Source: a gamma proteobacterium endosymbiont of Lamellibrachia anaximandri (lineage in GTDB: Bacteria; Pseudomonadota; Gammaproteobacteria; Chromatiales; Chromatiaceae). Taken from it: a stretch of DNA of 42,188 nt. The translations under genes were made by a program, and so were the position numbers. Location: the NCBI GenBank assembly GCA_016756835.1, contig JAESPE010000019.1, positions 1 to 42,188 on the forward strand. The letters are read 5' to 3'. The notes under the pieces were generated by a model. The model saw only the letters and a program-made list of their open reading frames with translations. It was not told the origin of the DNA and did not search any database. The first letter of the stretch is position 1. The number at the start of each line of letters is the position of its first letter. Below, in pieces: positions 34,631-41,816 of the stretch.

Positions 34631-34716
34631 AAAGGTAAAAGGCTAAAGGTAAAAAATCGATCTGGACGATCGGCACCAGGTTAAAGGCCTTCTTTCACCT
34701 TTGGCCTTTTACCTTT
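34631..34716. repeat. Inverted arms of AAAGGTA tandem units
   Basis: AAAGGTAAAAGGCTAAAGGT (34631-34650) is complementary, with one mismatch, to ACCTTTGGCCTTTTACCTTT (34697-34716). The right arm overlaps the stop of the 38-residue gene and the left arm lies just before the UspA-fusion gene. It can form a large hairpin with a 46-base loop. Confidence 0.7.
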
Positions 34717-34831
34717 AATTATTCAGAAACCAGTAGACGACGATGGCTCCGATCACCAATGCATTGATGATCCCGGCGACGATGGCGAGATAGTCGAGCG
34801 GCGCCAGGTTCAGCCGTTTTGAAAATGTCAT
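34715..34831 (-). CDS. 38-residue one-helix membrane peptide
   Basis: A short frame from ATG 34831 encodes MTFSKRLNLAPLDYLAIVAG and then a hydrophobic helix ending in VYWFLNN. GGAGACC lies about 11 bases before the ATG. The size and single helix recall CydX-like or other small subunits of respiratory oxidases, but no sequence match is claimed. It sits 57 bases after the cupredoxin-like gene and 102 before the UspA fusion in the same direction, so it is probably part of the operon. Codon use and the clean reading from a ribosome site to TAA support it as a real gene that annotation pipelines may miss. Confidence 0.6.
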   Translation of the reverse strand: MTFSKRLNLAPLDYLAIVAGIINALVIGAIVVYWFLNN

Positions 34832-34888
34832 AGTCCGGTCTCCATGGGAGACTGCCGGAATAGGTTATCCGACAGTCTCCCCAAGGTT

Positions 34889-35620
34889 TTACTTGAAGGT
34901 GAAGTCCACGTTGGCGGTGCCGCCGGCGGCAACCTCAACCTTGGATTTCTGGTCTTTCAGGGTGCCGTGCCAAGCCTTGATGGTGTATTTTCCCGGGGGT
35001 ACATTGTCGATACTGAAGGTGCCGTCTTCCGCTACCTTGGCGTAGTAGGGGTTCTTGGCGACGAAGACGAAACCATGCATGAAATCATGGGCGTCACACT
35101 CAACCTTCATGGCGGATCCGCGTTTCAGCTTGACCGTTTTGGTGACGGTGTTGGGCTCGGGTTGACTTACATTGAAGACGGTCTTCTTGGTGCGTCCGAT
35201 GATTTCGTAGGTGTGGATATTATGCAGGATAGGATCCTGATTGACCGCGGCGATCTTGGTTTCGTTCTTCATTACCTGCAGGAAGGGTTTGAACTCACAA
35301 CCCTTCTGATCCAGGACTGCACTGGAGATCGAGGCGTCGAAGGCCTTGCCTGTTTTGACCTTGTGCAGATAGACAACGGTGTCCATCAGTGAGCCATTGT
35401 TGACTCGAACGTAGTCGATCTCGCGAGTGCCTGTGCCGCAGACATCATTGTCTTTGGAAATCTTGTAGGTTTTGGGCGCTTTGTCCTTGCCGGCAAAACT
35501 CACTTTGCCGGTGATGGTGCCGCCGTTGCTGACGGAGACCTCTTTGTATTTAGCGGCCTGTCCAGCGACAGGCAGGGCGCAGAGGCCGGCCAGACTGAGG
35601 GCGATGATCAACTTCTTCAT
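34889..35620 (-). CDS. Secreted cupredoxin-like protein
   Basis: This 243-residue protein has a Sec signal peptide (KKLIIALSLAGLCALPVAG, cleaved near QAA). The mature part resembles methylamine-utilisation/plastocyanin-like proteins. It has ILHNIHTYE (His133, His136) and VECDAHDFMHGF (Cys175, His178, Met181), which together could form a type I copper site. The C-terminus (EDGTFSIDNVPPGKYTIKAW) is a carboxypeptidase-regulatory-like beta fold. Two extra Cys (61 and 108) may form a disulfide. It would act in the periplasm, perhaps as electron carrier or copper-handling protein for the neighbouring oxidase. GGAGAGTC precedes ATG 35620. It is 64 bases after the HEAT-repeat gene. Confidence 0.75.
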   Translation of the reverse strand: MKKLIIALSLAGLCALPVAGQAAKYKEVSVSNGGTITGKVSFAGKDKAPKTYKISKDNDVCGTGTREIDYVRVNNGSLMDTVVYLHKVKTGKAFDASISSAVLDQKGCEFKPFLQVMKNETKIAAVNQDPILHNIHTYEIIGRTKKTVFNVSQPEPNTVTKTVKLKRGSAMKVECDAHDFMHGFVFVAKNPYYAKVAEDGTFSIDNVPPGKYTIKAWHGTLKDQKSKVEVAAGGTANVDFTFK

Positions 35621-35684
35621 TTTGCTGACTCTCCTAGTGTTAACAGCGATGTGACATTACTCGGTGTGATGGAAAAAATGCAAC

Positions 35685-38120
35685 TCAAGCCGCCTGTTGC
35701 GACCGGTCGGTGGAGGATATAAACAGCTCTTCGAGCATCTCGATGACAAACCGGCGTTCAGCGCTTGAATCGACAGTTTCCAGTTGGCTGAGCAGCCTCT
35801 CGGCGCTGCCTTGGATATCGATGGAACGCAGCAGTTTGCCTATATTCCGGGCTTGGGCTCCGGCACCGAGAAAACCTGTGTCGATCAACTGCTCTACTAT
35901 CTCGGTTTTGGACTCGCTAAGTCCCTCAAGGTTCAGTAACTGGACGATGCCTTTGGCCGCAGCCATCCGCACATTGAATTCCGAATCCTCCAGGGCACTG
36001 CTGAGTTTGCGCAGGATGGTTTTGGGAGAGACGGGTTTGATCACCATGTGGCCGGCTTTGTCGGGGTCGTCACCATTGATGCTCAATTCAACCAAAGCGG
36101 AGATGGCCTCGGCGCGCAAGGTAGTCTGTGGGTCATTCAGGACGTCAAGTAGAGGCAGCATGGCTGCCTTGTTGTGGAGCAGACCCATTGCGCGGGCACA
36201 GGCCACTCTTTGGTCTTCGTCGCCAAGACCCAACTGGGTTGTCAGGGAGCCGAAGGCATTCATCAGGCTCCCCAGTCCGGGGTGCAGGCGAGCGGTTTCC
36301 GCGATGGCCAGTGCGGCTTCATAACGCAGTACGCCATCATCCGCGTTGAGGGCCTGGATCAGTCCTGCTACCGAGGCATCGTCGGTATTACCGATGAGCA
36401 CGCGCACACCGAGGCGGCGGACATCGTCTTCGATGCTGATCTTGCGACGGCCGCGGGTCATCCGTTCGCCGATGCGCTTGTTCTCTTCCACGACCTCAAG
36501 GAAATCCTCGATCTCTTGTTCGACCTCGACCTCGACCTCGGGTTCCGGCAGCGCCTCGTGGACTCCGAAGGCAACCTCCGCATTGTCCAGGGCGATGGCA
36601 TCGAGGGTGGAGACAGCAGTATTTACTTCGCCAGGTTCCACAGAGCGGCCAGGGATCTCCGGCAGCTCCAGGGATTCGCCTTCTGCCAATTCGGATCGCG
36701 TCTCCGCATTTAGAACATCGGGAGTCTCGGTTGCGGTATCTTCGGCTTTGCGATCCTGCTCTTTTATCGGAGTGGGATCGAACTCCACTGCCTGACTGAC
36801 CTTCTGCGGTGTTTCCTGTGGTGAGAGTTCCAGTTCGCCGGCGATGGCAGCAAGCACGATGTCGAGGGGACGTTGCAACGCTTCCGTTGTCTCTTCCTCT
36901 GTTGTTGGGATGGCGTCGAGCGCCGTCAAGGCGTCGAGGGCGGCAAGGCGTACCGGTTGTTCCTTGTCGGCGATCGCCTCCTTGAGCAGATCGATGGTGT
37001 CGGCGTTGAGTATGCCGATACGGCCTATGGCAAGGGTGGCCTGTCGTCGAACCATGCTGTATATATTTTTGTTACGCACGGTGGCGATAAGCGTGTCCAG
37101 CGAAGCCGGGTCTCCATTGACACCCAACAGATCGCAGGCAGACGCTGCAGTGTCATAGATTTTGTCCGTGAGTGAGTCCGCCACCGCAGCGAGGCTCTCT
37201 TCATCCAGGGATCGGGGCGGGATCAAACTGCCCAGGGTGGTGGCAACGATTGCACGTACCAGACTGCTGGGGTCGCTGAGCAGTGGAGTGATTTCGGAGA
37301 TGATGCCGCTGTCGCCGGTGCTGGATTTCGTCAGACGGTTGCAGGCCTCTATGGCCGCAGAGCGAACATCGTCTTCAGGATCGCGTAGCAGCAGGAGCAA
37401 AGCGGGCAGATAACGATGGGCATCGATATCTGCCAGGGCTGTGGCAGTGGCCGCACGGACTTCCGGTGATTCGTCGCGCAGGGCCTGCCCCAAGGCTTTG
37501 GTGACCTCGGGGTTACCTGAATGTCCCAATGCCCGGGCGGCACGGCGGCGTTGCATGATGGAACCGTTCGCCAGCAGTTCGAGAAGCGCGGCGATGCCGC
37601 TCTCTTTGATATTGGCCAGGGCAGCGAAAATTTCCGGGTCGATATCCTGGGATGTTTCATCCTCCATGATCTGCAGCAGGGTGCCGGTGGCATCTTCGGC
37701 GCCGAAATTCCCCAAGGCCTCAACCGCAGCGAGTTGTATGTCCCACCATCTATCCCAATCGTCTTCCCATTCGATTCTATCGGGTCGATCTACCGCAATC
37801 TTTTTCAGGATGGTGATTGCATCCTCTGAGCCGAGTTGGCCCAGGGCAGTGGTCACAGCGGTACAAACTTCACCGCTCTCTTCGTTCTCCAGGGATTTGA
37901 TCAGTGCCGGTACAGCCTGCTGGTCACCGATCCTTCCCAATGCCTCGGCGGCATCCACGCAGACATCTATGTCCTCATCCGTCAGCTGTTTGATCAGGGC
38001 CTCTACGGCACTTCTGCTGCCCAGAGTGCCCAGGGTGCGGGCGGCGTAGCAGCGGTCCGCCTCATCACCTGTCTTGAGGAGGTCTGTCAGAGACTGTTCG
38101 GTCTTTTCTTTCATATTCAT
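35685..38120 (-). CDS. HEAT-repeat scaffold protein
   Basis: This 811-residue protein consists largely of HEAT/PBS-lyase-type repeats of about 31 residues. Examples are CYAARTLGTLGSRSAVEALI, VCVDAAEALGRIGDQQAVPA and AVTTALGQLGSEDAITILKK, with more at the C-terminal side (RVACARAMGLLHNKAAMLPL). An acidic linker (about residues 415-545, including EVEVEVEQEIEDFLEVVEE) separates the two repeat blocks. There is no signal peptide or membrane helix, so it is cytoplasmic. PBS-lyase HEAT repeats are known in bilin attachment and in protein-protein scaffolds. Here it may assemble the heme or oxidase machinery, which is inference. It is the first gene of the minus-strand operon, with a sigma-54 promoter 36 bases upstream. 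Confidence 0.85.
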   Translation of the reverse strand: MNMKEKTEQSLTDLLKTGDEADRCYAARTLGTLGSRSAVEALIKQLTDEDIDVCVDAAEALGRIGDQQAVPALIKSLENEESGEVCTAVTTALGQLGSEDAITILKKIAVDRPDRIEWEDDWDRWWDIQLAAVEALGNFGAEDATGTLLQIMEDETSQDIDPEIFAALANIKESGIAALLELLANGSIMQRRRAARALGHSGNPEVTKALGQALRDESPEVRAATATALADIDAHRYLPALLLLLRDPEDDVRSAAIEACNRLTKSSTGDSGIISEITPLLSDPSSLVRAIVATTLGSLIPPRSLDEESLAAVADSLTDKIYDTAASACDLLGVNGDPASLDTLIATVRNKNIYSMVRRQATLAIGRIGILNADTIDLLKEAIADKEQPVRLAALDALTALDAIPTTEEETTEALQRPLDIVLAAIAGELELSPQETPQKVSQAVEFDPTPIKEQDRKAEDTATETPDVLNAETRSELAEGESLELPEIPGRSVEPGEVNTAVSTLDAIALDNAEVAFGVHEALPEPEVEVEVEQEIEDFLEVVEENKRIGERMTRGRRKISIEDDVRRLGVRVLIGNTDDASVAGLIQALNADDGVLRYEAALAIAETARLHPGLGSLMNAFGSLTTQLGLGDEDQRVACARAMGLLHNKAAMLPLLDVLNDPQTTLRAEAISALVELSINGDDPDKAGHMVIKPVSPKTILRKLSSALEDSEFNVRMAAAKGIVQLLNLEGLSESKTEIVEQLIDTGFLGAGAQARNIGKLLRSIDIQGSAERLLSQLETVDSSAERRFVIEMLEELFISSTDRSQQAA

Positions 38121-38155
38121 CGAATACCCGTCTGGGATGGAGATCCCCCTATGCG

Positions 38156-38173
38156 AAGCAAGAGCTGTACCAA
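38156..38173 (-). promoter_or_regulatory. Sigma-54 promoter of the HEAT-repeat operon
   Basis: On the minus strand TTGGTACAGCTCTTGCTT matches TGGCAC-N5-TTGCW with one change. The -24 GG (38170-38171) and -12 GC (38158-38159) are separated by the required ten bases. Transcription would start near 38147, about 27 bases before ATG 38120. Confidence 0.75.
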
Positions 38174-38309
38174 CATGAGCCGATCCTTAACTGTCTGACT
38201 TAGCGCTGGAAATATGTTGGTGCAATAATGAAGACTAAACGATACGTTCAAACAGGTCTAATAACGCAGGCATGATTGAACACTTTGTGCTGTTTTGGGT
38301 GATATCCCC

Positions 38310-38339
38310 TGTTCCTCATTGGTTTTATGAGGGGGAACA
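38310..38339. promoter_or_regulatory. Candidate activator-binding dyad
   Basis: TGTTCCTCAT (38310-38319) faces ATGAGGGGGAACA (38327-38339): half-sites TGTTCC and GGAACA plus an inner TCAT/ATGA. It lies about 150 bases from the minus -24 element and 260 from the plus one, a plausible enhancer distance for an NtrC-type regulator. Confidence 0.45.
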
Positions 38340-38503
38340 AGAGATTATTAGGACTGGCGATTACGCATGAGGGGGTTGAAACGAATGGTACATACCGGTT
38401 TTATTGAGTGAAAGAAATGTTCAGATTGTTTAGTGAGACTTCTTAATGGGGATAGTAAAAACCGAAGAGGCCTGTACGGCCGGTGCTTGGCCGCGTACCG
38501 CCA

Positions 38504-38518
38504 ATTCATGGAATGAAT
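38504..38518. promoter_or_regulatory. Perfect 6-3-6 dyad upstream of the oxidase promoter
   Basis: ATTCATGGAATGAAT is a perfect inverted repeat about 75 bases before the -24 element at 38592. It could be an activator or repressor site. Confidence 0.4.
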
Positions 38519-38589
38519 ACAAGGGATTAGGGTTGTATGACTCTGCAGGGTAAATCCAGACCATTATCGGTCCGGCTTGTGATTGCCAC

Positions 38590-38607
38590 TTGGCCTGGAT
38601 TTTGCAG
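38590..38607 (+). promoter_or_regulatory. Sigma-54 promoter of the oxidase operon
   Basis: TTGGCCTGGATTTTGCAG has GG (38592-38593) and GC (38604-38605) exactly ten bases apart and the TTTTGCA -12 context. Transcription would begin near 38617, about 42 bases before ATG 38659. Confidence 0.75.
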
Positions 38608-38658
38608 TCAGTGCCTGGAATAAGCACTTTTCATCAATTGCGGCCAAAGGTGCAGCTA

Positions 38659-38826
38659 ATGTCCGATCCAGAGAAAATCAACGAATCTGAAAGAAACGAG
38701 GGCACAGATGTGTCCGGGCACTCCAATTGGGGACCGAAGCTGTTTGTTGGGGTGCTGATCGGTATCCTGCTGTTTTTCTACTGGTTGCTGATCTACTCGG
38801 GCGGCGTCACAGTGCATCACGGTTAA
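38659..38826 (+). CDS. 55-residue one-helix membrane peptide
   Basis: From ATG 38659 the frame encodes a hydrophilic N-terminus (MSDPEKINESERNEGTDVSG) and one helix (LFVGVLIGILLFFYWLLIYS), ending in VTVHHG. The frame is open 23 codons further upstream, but that part covers the sigma-54 promoter, so this ATG is preferred. It is the first gene of the oxidase operon, 11 bases before the next small gene. It may be a small oxidase subunit, like CcoQ or CydX in size and topology. No homology is claimed. The two terminal His could face the periplasm. Confidence 0.7.
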   Translation: MSDPEKINESERNEGTDVSGHSNWGPKLFVGVLIGILLFFYWLLIYSGGVTVHHG

Positions 38827-38837
38827 GGGGTGGAAAA

Positions 38838-38990
38838 ATGAGTGAAGAAAATAAGATTGGTGGTGCTGCACTGCTGGTCATCTGGATTGCTGCGCTGGCC
38901 ATCTCCCTGGTGGCATTCTACGGCCTGGATCATCTGATTATGAACATGCAGGGGCTGCCCCTGAATGCTGACCTGACCCCTGCGGGTTGA
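38838..38990 (+). CDS. 50-residue one-helix membrane peptide
   Basis: From ATG 38838 (upstream GGGGTGG) the frame gives 50 residues with one helix (AALLVIWIAALAISLVAFYG) and a polar tail (NMQGLPLNADLTPAG). It lies between the 55-residue gene and the CydA-like gene (22-base gap). Two successive one-helix peptides ahead of a large membrane subunit suggest they are small subunits of one complex. Its family is not recognised. Confidence 0.7.
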   Translation: MSEENKIGGAALLVIWIAALAISLVAFYGLDHLIMNMQGLPLNADLTPAG

Positions 38991-39012
38991 GCGGGTAGGG
39001 GAGAGAAAAAAG

Positions 39013-40920
39013 ATGAGGTCGAACAGACAACAATCGATACGTCGAGACGGTTTTTCAAGCCGGCTTGGTTGGCTGCTGTCCCTGTTGGCAGTTCTGCTTG
39101 TATTTGGCGTAACCCCTGTTTTTGCGGATATGGGGATGGGGGGTGCCGAACAGCGCATCGCACCGATCGGCCGGGTCCATATTGAAGGCCGGGATTTTGT
39201 TCCCGTAGCGGATAGTGTGGCCAGTGGGGCGGAAGAGCCGGAACAAATCGCGGCACCCCGGACGAGTCGCAAGGACTACCCGAATATCGGCGTCAGCAGC
39301 CGGGCAGTGGTGTGGATTCTGGCCCAGTTACACCTCTTTTTCGGTGCCTTGGTGTTGGCGGTGCCCCTGTTTGTCCTGGTGATCGAACTGGTGGGGGTGA
39401 CGACTGGCGATGAGCGCTACGACAGCATGGCCCATGAGTTTATGAAGATCAGCCTTACCGGCTTCTCCATCACCGCCATCTTCGGTGGCTCTCTGGCGCT
39501 GGCGCTGTTCCTGCTCTATCCCGATTTCATGGGTTACATGATGCACGTCTTCGGTGCCCAGTGGCTGGTCTACGCAGGGCTGTTTTTCCTCGAGAGCTTC
39601 TTCCTCTACACCTACTATTATGGCTGGAACGCCATGCGCTACGGCAATCTGAAGTGGGTGCACCTGAGTCTTGGCCTGCTGCTCAATGGCGCGGGCATGA
39701 CCATCATGGTGATCTCCAACTCCTGGGCCACCTTTATGATGGCACCTTCAGGCGTCAATGAGGTCGGCGTGGTGGTGGGCAATATCTGGGAGGTGATGAA
39801 GGGGCCGCTGTGGAACCCGATCAACCTGCATCGGTTTATTGCCAATATCGGTTTCGGCGGAGCCGTTGTCGGGGCCTATGCCGCATATAAATTCCTGAGC
39901 ACAAAGGATATGGAGAAGCGGGCCCACTACGACTGGATGGGTTATACCTCCAACTTCATCGCTATCCTTGCCTTCCTGCCGTTGCCCTTCGCCGGGTACT
40001 GGCTGATGGCGGAGATCTACGCCTACTCCCAGCAGATGGGCATCACCGCCATGGGCGGTATCCTGGCCTGGCTCTTCATCGTGCAGGCGGTGCTGATCGG
40101 TACTATCCTGCTGGCGGGCAACTATTACCTTTGGGCGGGCATGTCTCGCACCGAAGGTTCCAAACGCTACAAGCCTTTCATTGGCTTTATCGCTTTCGTA
40201 CTGGTGGTTTGTTTCCTGACTTGGGTTACCCCCCACACCCTGATGCTGTCTGCGTCGGAGATCGCGCAGCTGGGAGGCAGCCACCACCATATCCTCGGGC
40301 CCCTGGGCATCATGCCGGCAAAGAATATCGCTGTTAACCTGATGTTGATAGTGACCTTTCTCTCGTTCCAGCTCTATCGCCGTTCCGACAAGGTGGCGAC
40401 CGTCTCCTGGGCGCCTATCGGCAATGCGCTGATGGTGGCGATCTATGTGGTGGCGATCGTCAACATCATCTTCCTCGGTGTCTATTTCGGCTACTTCACC
40501 AATACGGTCTATAAGGTGGGTTCGTCGGTGGCCCAGGTGAGTTCGACCCTGGTGGTGATCATTGCGGGTATCGTTATCGACGGCCTGATGTTCAAAAATG
40601 CCAAGACCCTGCCTTCGCACTGGGGCAGGATCCCCGATCGAGCCCAGTACGCCCTGTTTGCCCTGCCGATAGCCTTTACCTGGCTGATGGGTCTGATGGG
40701 CTATGTGCGCTCTTCGGTGAAGACCCACTGGCATGTCTACACGGTGATGAAGGACAACTCTCCGGACAATTTTATTCCCACTATTGGTTATGCGGGCAAC
40801 ATGATCACCATTGTGACCGTACTGTTCCTGTTGTTCGTGCTGTTTATGTTCTGGGTCGCCAGCCTTAGTGGAACTAAACAAGCCAAACCGGAAACGGTGA
40901 CTGAAGGAGGCGTTGCATGA
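39013..40920 (+). CDS. Cytochrome bd-family (CydA-like) membrane oxidase subunit
   Basis: This 635-residue protein has an export-type leader (LLSLLAVLLVFGVTPVFA), a 60-residue periplasmic segment, and then many membrane helices. Residues 100-290 follow CydA: LHLFFGALVL with His107 (like the E. coli heme b595 ligand His19), then TGDERYDSMAHEFMKI, FFLESFFLYTYYYGW with Glu194 (like Glu107), and NSWATFMMAPSG. Two classic positions differ: the Glu99 site is not acidic, and the His186 site has Ala, with His273 four residues earlier (NPINLHRF). A GSHHHILGPLGIMP loop (about 422-434) is unusual. It overlaps the cytochrome c gene by four bases. No CydB follows in the window. It may therefore be a bd-like quinol or cytochrome c oxidase, or a related reductase. 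Confidence 0.75.
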   Translation: MRSNRQQSIRRDGFSSRLGWLLSLLAVLLVFGVTPVFADMGMGGAEQRIAPIGRVHIEGRDFVPVADSVASGAEEPEQIAAPRTSRKDYPNIGVSSRAVVWILAQLHLFFGALVLAVPLFVLVIELVGVTTGDERYDSMAHEFMKISLTGFSITAIFGGSLALALFLLYPDFMGYMMHVFGAQWLVYAGLFFLESFFLYTYYYGWNAMRYGNLKWVHLSLGLLLNGAGMTIMVISNSWATFMMAPSGVNEVGVVVGNIWEVMKGPLWNPINLHRFIANIGFGGAVVGAYAAYKFLSTKDMEKRAHYDWMGYTSNFIAILAFLPLPFAGYWLMAEIYAYSQQMGITAMGGILAWLFIVQAVLIGTILLAGNYYLWAGMSRTEGSKRYKPFIGFIAFVLVVCFLTWVTPHTLMLSASEIAQLGGSHHHILGPLGIMPAKNIAVNLMLIVTFLSFQLYRRSDKVATVSWAPIGNALMVAIYVVAIVNIIFLGVYFGYFTNTVYKVGSSVAQVSSTLVVIIAGIVIDGLMFKNAKTLPSHWGRIPDRAQYALFALPIAFTWLMGLMGYVRSSVKTHWHVYTVMKDNSPDNFIPTIGYAGNMITIVTVLFLLFVLFMFWVASLSGTKQAKPETVTEGGVA

Positions 40921-41816
40921 CAAATCTTTCGGGAAAAGATTTGGACGCGCGGAGCGCGCCCGAAGGGGACCGGACAGGAAAGTCCGGGATCACCGTCTTC
41001 TTCAAAACCATTGGATTCAGTATCGGTCTGGCCCTGGTCTTCACTCTGGTTACACAGCTGCTGCCACAGGTGGAGGGCGAAGCGCCGGTGGAAACGAAGG
41101 TCGATCTTGCTTCTCTGACCATGGACGACTTTGTTGCCATGGGCGAAAACCTGTTTATGAACAAGGGTACCTGCACCCTCTGTCACAAGCCGCCGCCTAT
41201 CGGGCGTGCTCCTGACATCCAGAGTATGGATATGGTGAGCACCTCGTCCGAACGTCTCGCCGATGAGCGCTATCAGGGTGAGTCGAAAGACGCGGCGGGT
41301 TATATCCTTGAATCGATGATTGACCCGAGCAAGTTCGTCGTCGTCGGTTGGGGCAAAAAGGGCTCCAACGATACGGTGTCACCAATGCCTGCCGTCGACA
41401 AAGCGCCGATCCAGCTTTCAGCCATGGAGATGGATGCGATCATCGCCTATCTGCAGGCGAAGGATGGCAATGAGGTGACCGTTTCCCTGCCGTCACCGGA
41501 GGTGGCTGCGGAACTTGCTGCTGAGGCACCTGCAGCCGGTGGTGTCGCACCTGCACCTGCGGCCACAGCGGAGGAGGCCCTGGGTAAATATGCCTGCAAC
41601 TCCTGCCATGCCATGGACTCGGAGGATCCCCTGGTGGGGCCGGGACTGGCGTCAGTGGGGGCGCGCCTGAGTGAGGCAGAGATCCGTCAAAGCATTATCG
41701 ATCCGGCTGCAGTGATTACGGAGGGCTTTCCTCCGGCGATGCCTGCAGACTTTGCGGAGAAGATGACGGTTAGAGAGCTGCAGATGCTGGTGCAGCATCT
41801 GGCGGAGAAAAAATAA
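40917..41816 (+). CDS. Membrane-anchored diheme cytochrome c
   Basis: This 299-residue protein has one N-terminal membrane helix (IGFSIGLALVFTLVTQLL) and two c-type heme sites: CTLCH (Cys86, Cys89, His90) and CNSCH (Cys227, Cys230, His231). Candidate distal Met ligands are Met157 (SPMPAV) and the Met in PPAMPADF near residue 275. A flexible Ala/Pro-rich linker (about 195-218) joins the two heme domains. It faces the periplasm and probably exchanges electrons with the CydA-like protein, whose stop codon it overlaps (ATGA). No third CXXCH is present. Biogenesis would need the cytochrome c maturation system, which is outside this window. Confidence 0.9.
   Translation: MTNLSGKDLDARSAPEGDRTGKSGITVFFKTIGFSIGLALVFTLVTQLLPQVEGEAPVETKVDLASLTMDDFVAMGENLFMNKGTCTLCHKPPPIGRAPDIQSMDMVSTSSERLADERYQGESKDAAGYILESMIDPSKFVVVGWGKKGSNDTVSPMPAVDKAPIQLSAMEMDAIIAYLQAKDGNEVTVSLPSPEVAAELAAEAPAAGGVAPAPAATAEEALGKYACNSCHAMDSEDPLVGPGLASVGARLSEAEIRQSIIDPAAVITEGFPPAMPADFAEKMTVRELQMLVQHLAEKK

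Larger units (their letters stand above)
38121..38658. other. Divergent intergenic control region
   Basis: This 538-base region without genes separates the HEAT-repeat operon (minus) from the oxidase operon (plus). It contains a -24/-12 promoter at each end, a TGTTCC...GGAACA dyad (38310-38339), a perfect ATTCAT-GGA-ATGAAT dyad (38504-38518) and a bulged GTACGGCC/GGCCGCGTAC dyad (38474-38498). No tRNA or open frame of note is seen. Confidence 0.75.

Noticed and set aside
36500-36545. Short tandem GAGGTCGAG-type repeat in the HEAT-repeat gene
   Set aside because: It encodes the EVEVEVEQE acidic linker in frame. It is ordinary low-complexity coding sequence rather than a separate element.
39748-40923. 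A 391-codon open frame on the minus strand opposite the CydA-like gene
   Set aside because: It is His/Arg/Gln-rich, the usual complement of a membrane-protein gene, while the plus strand has clear helices and CydA-like motifs.
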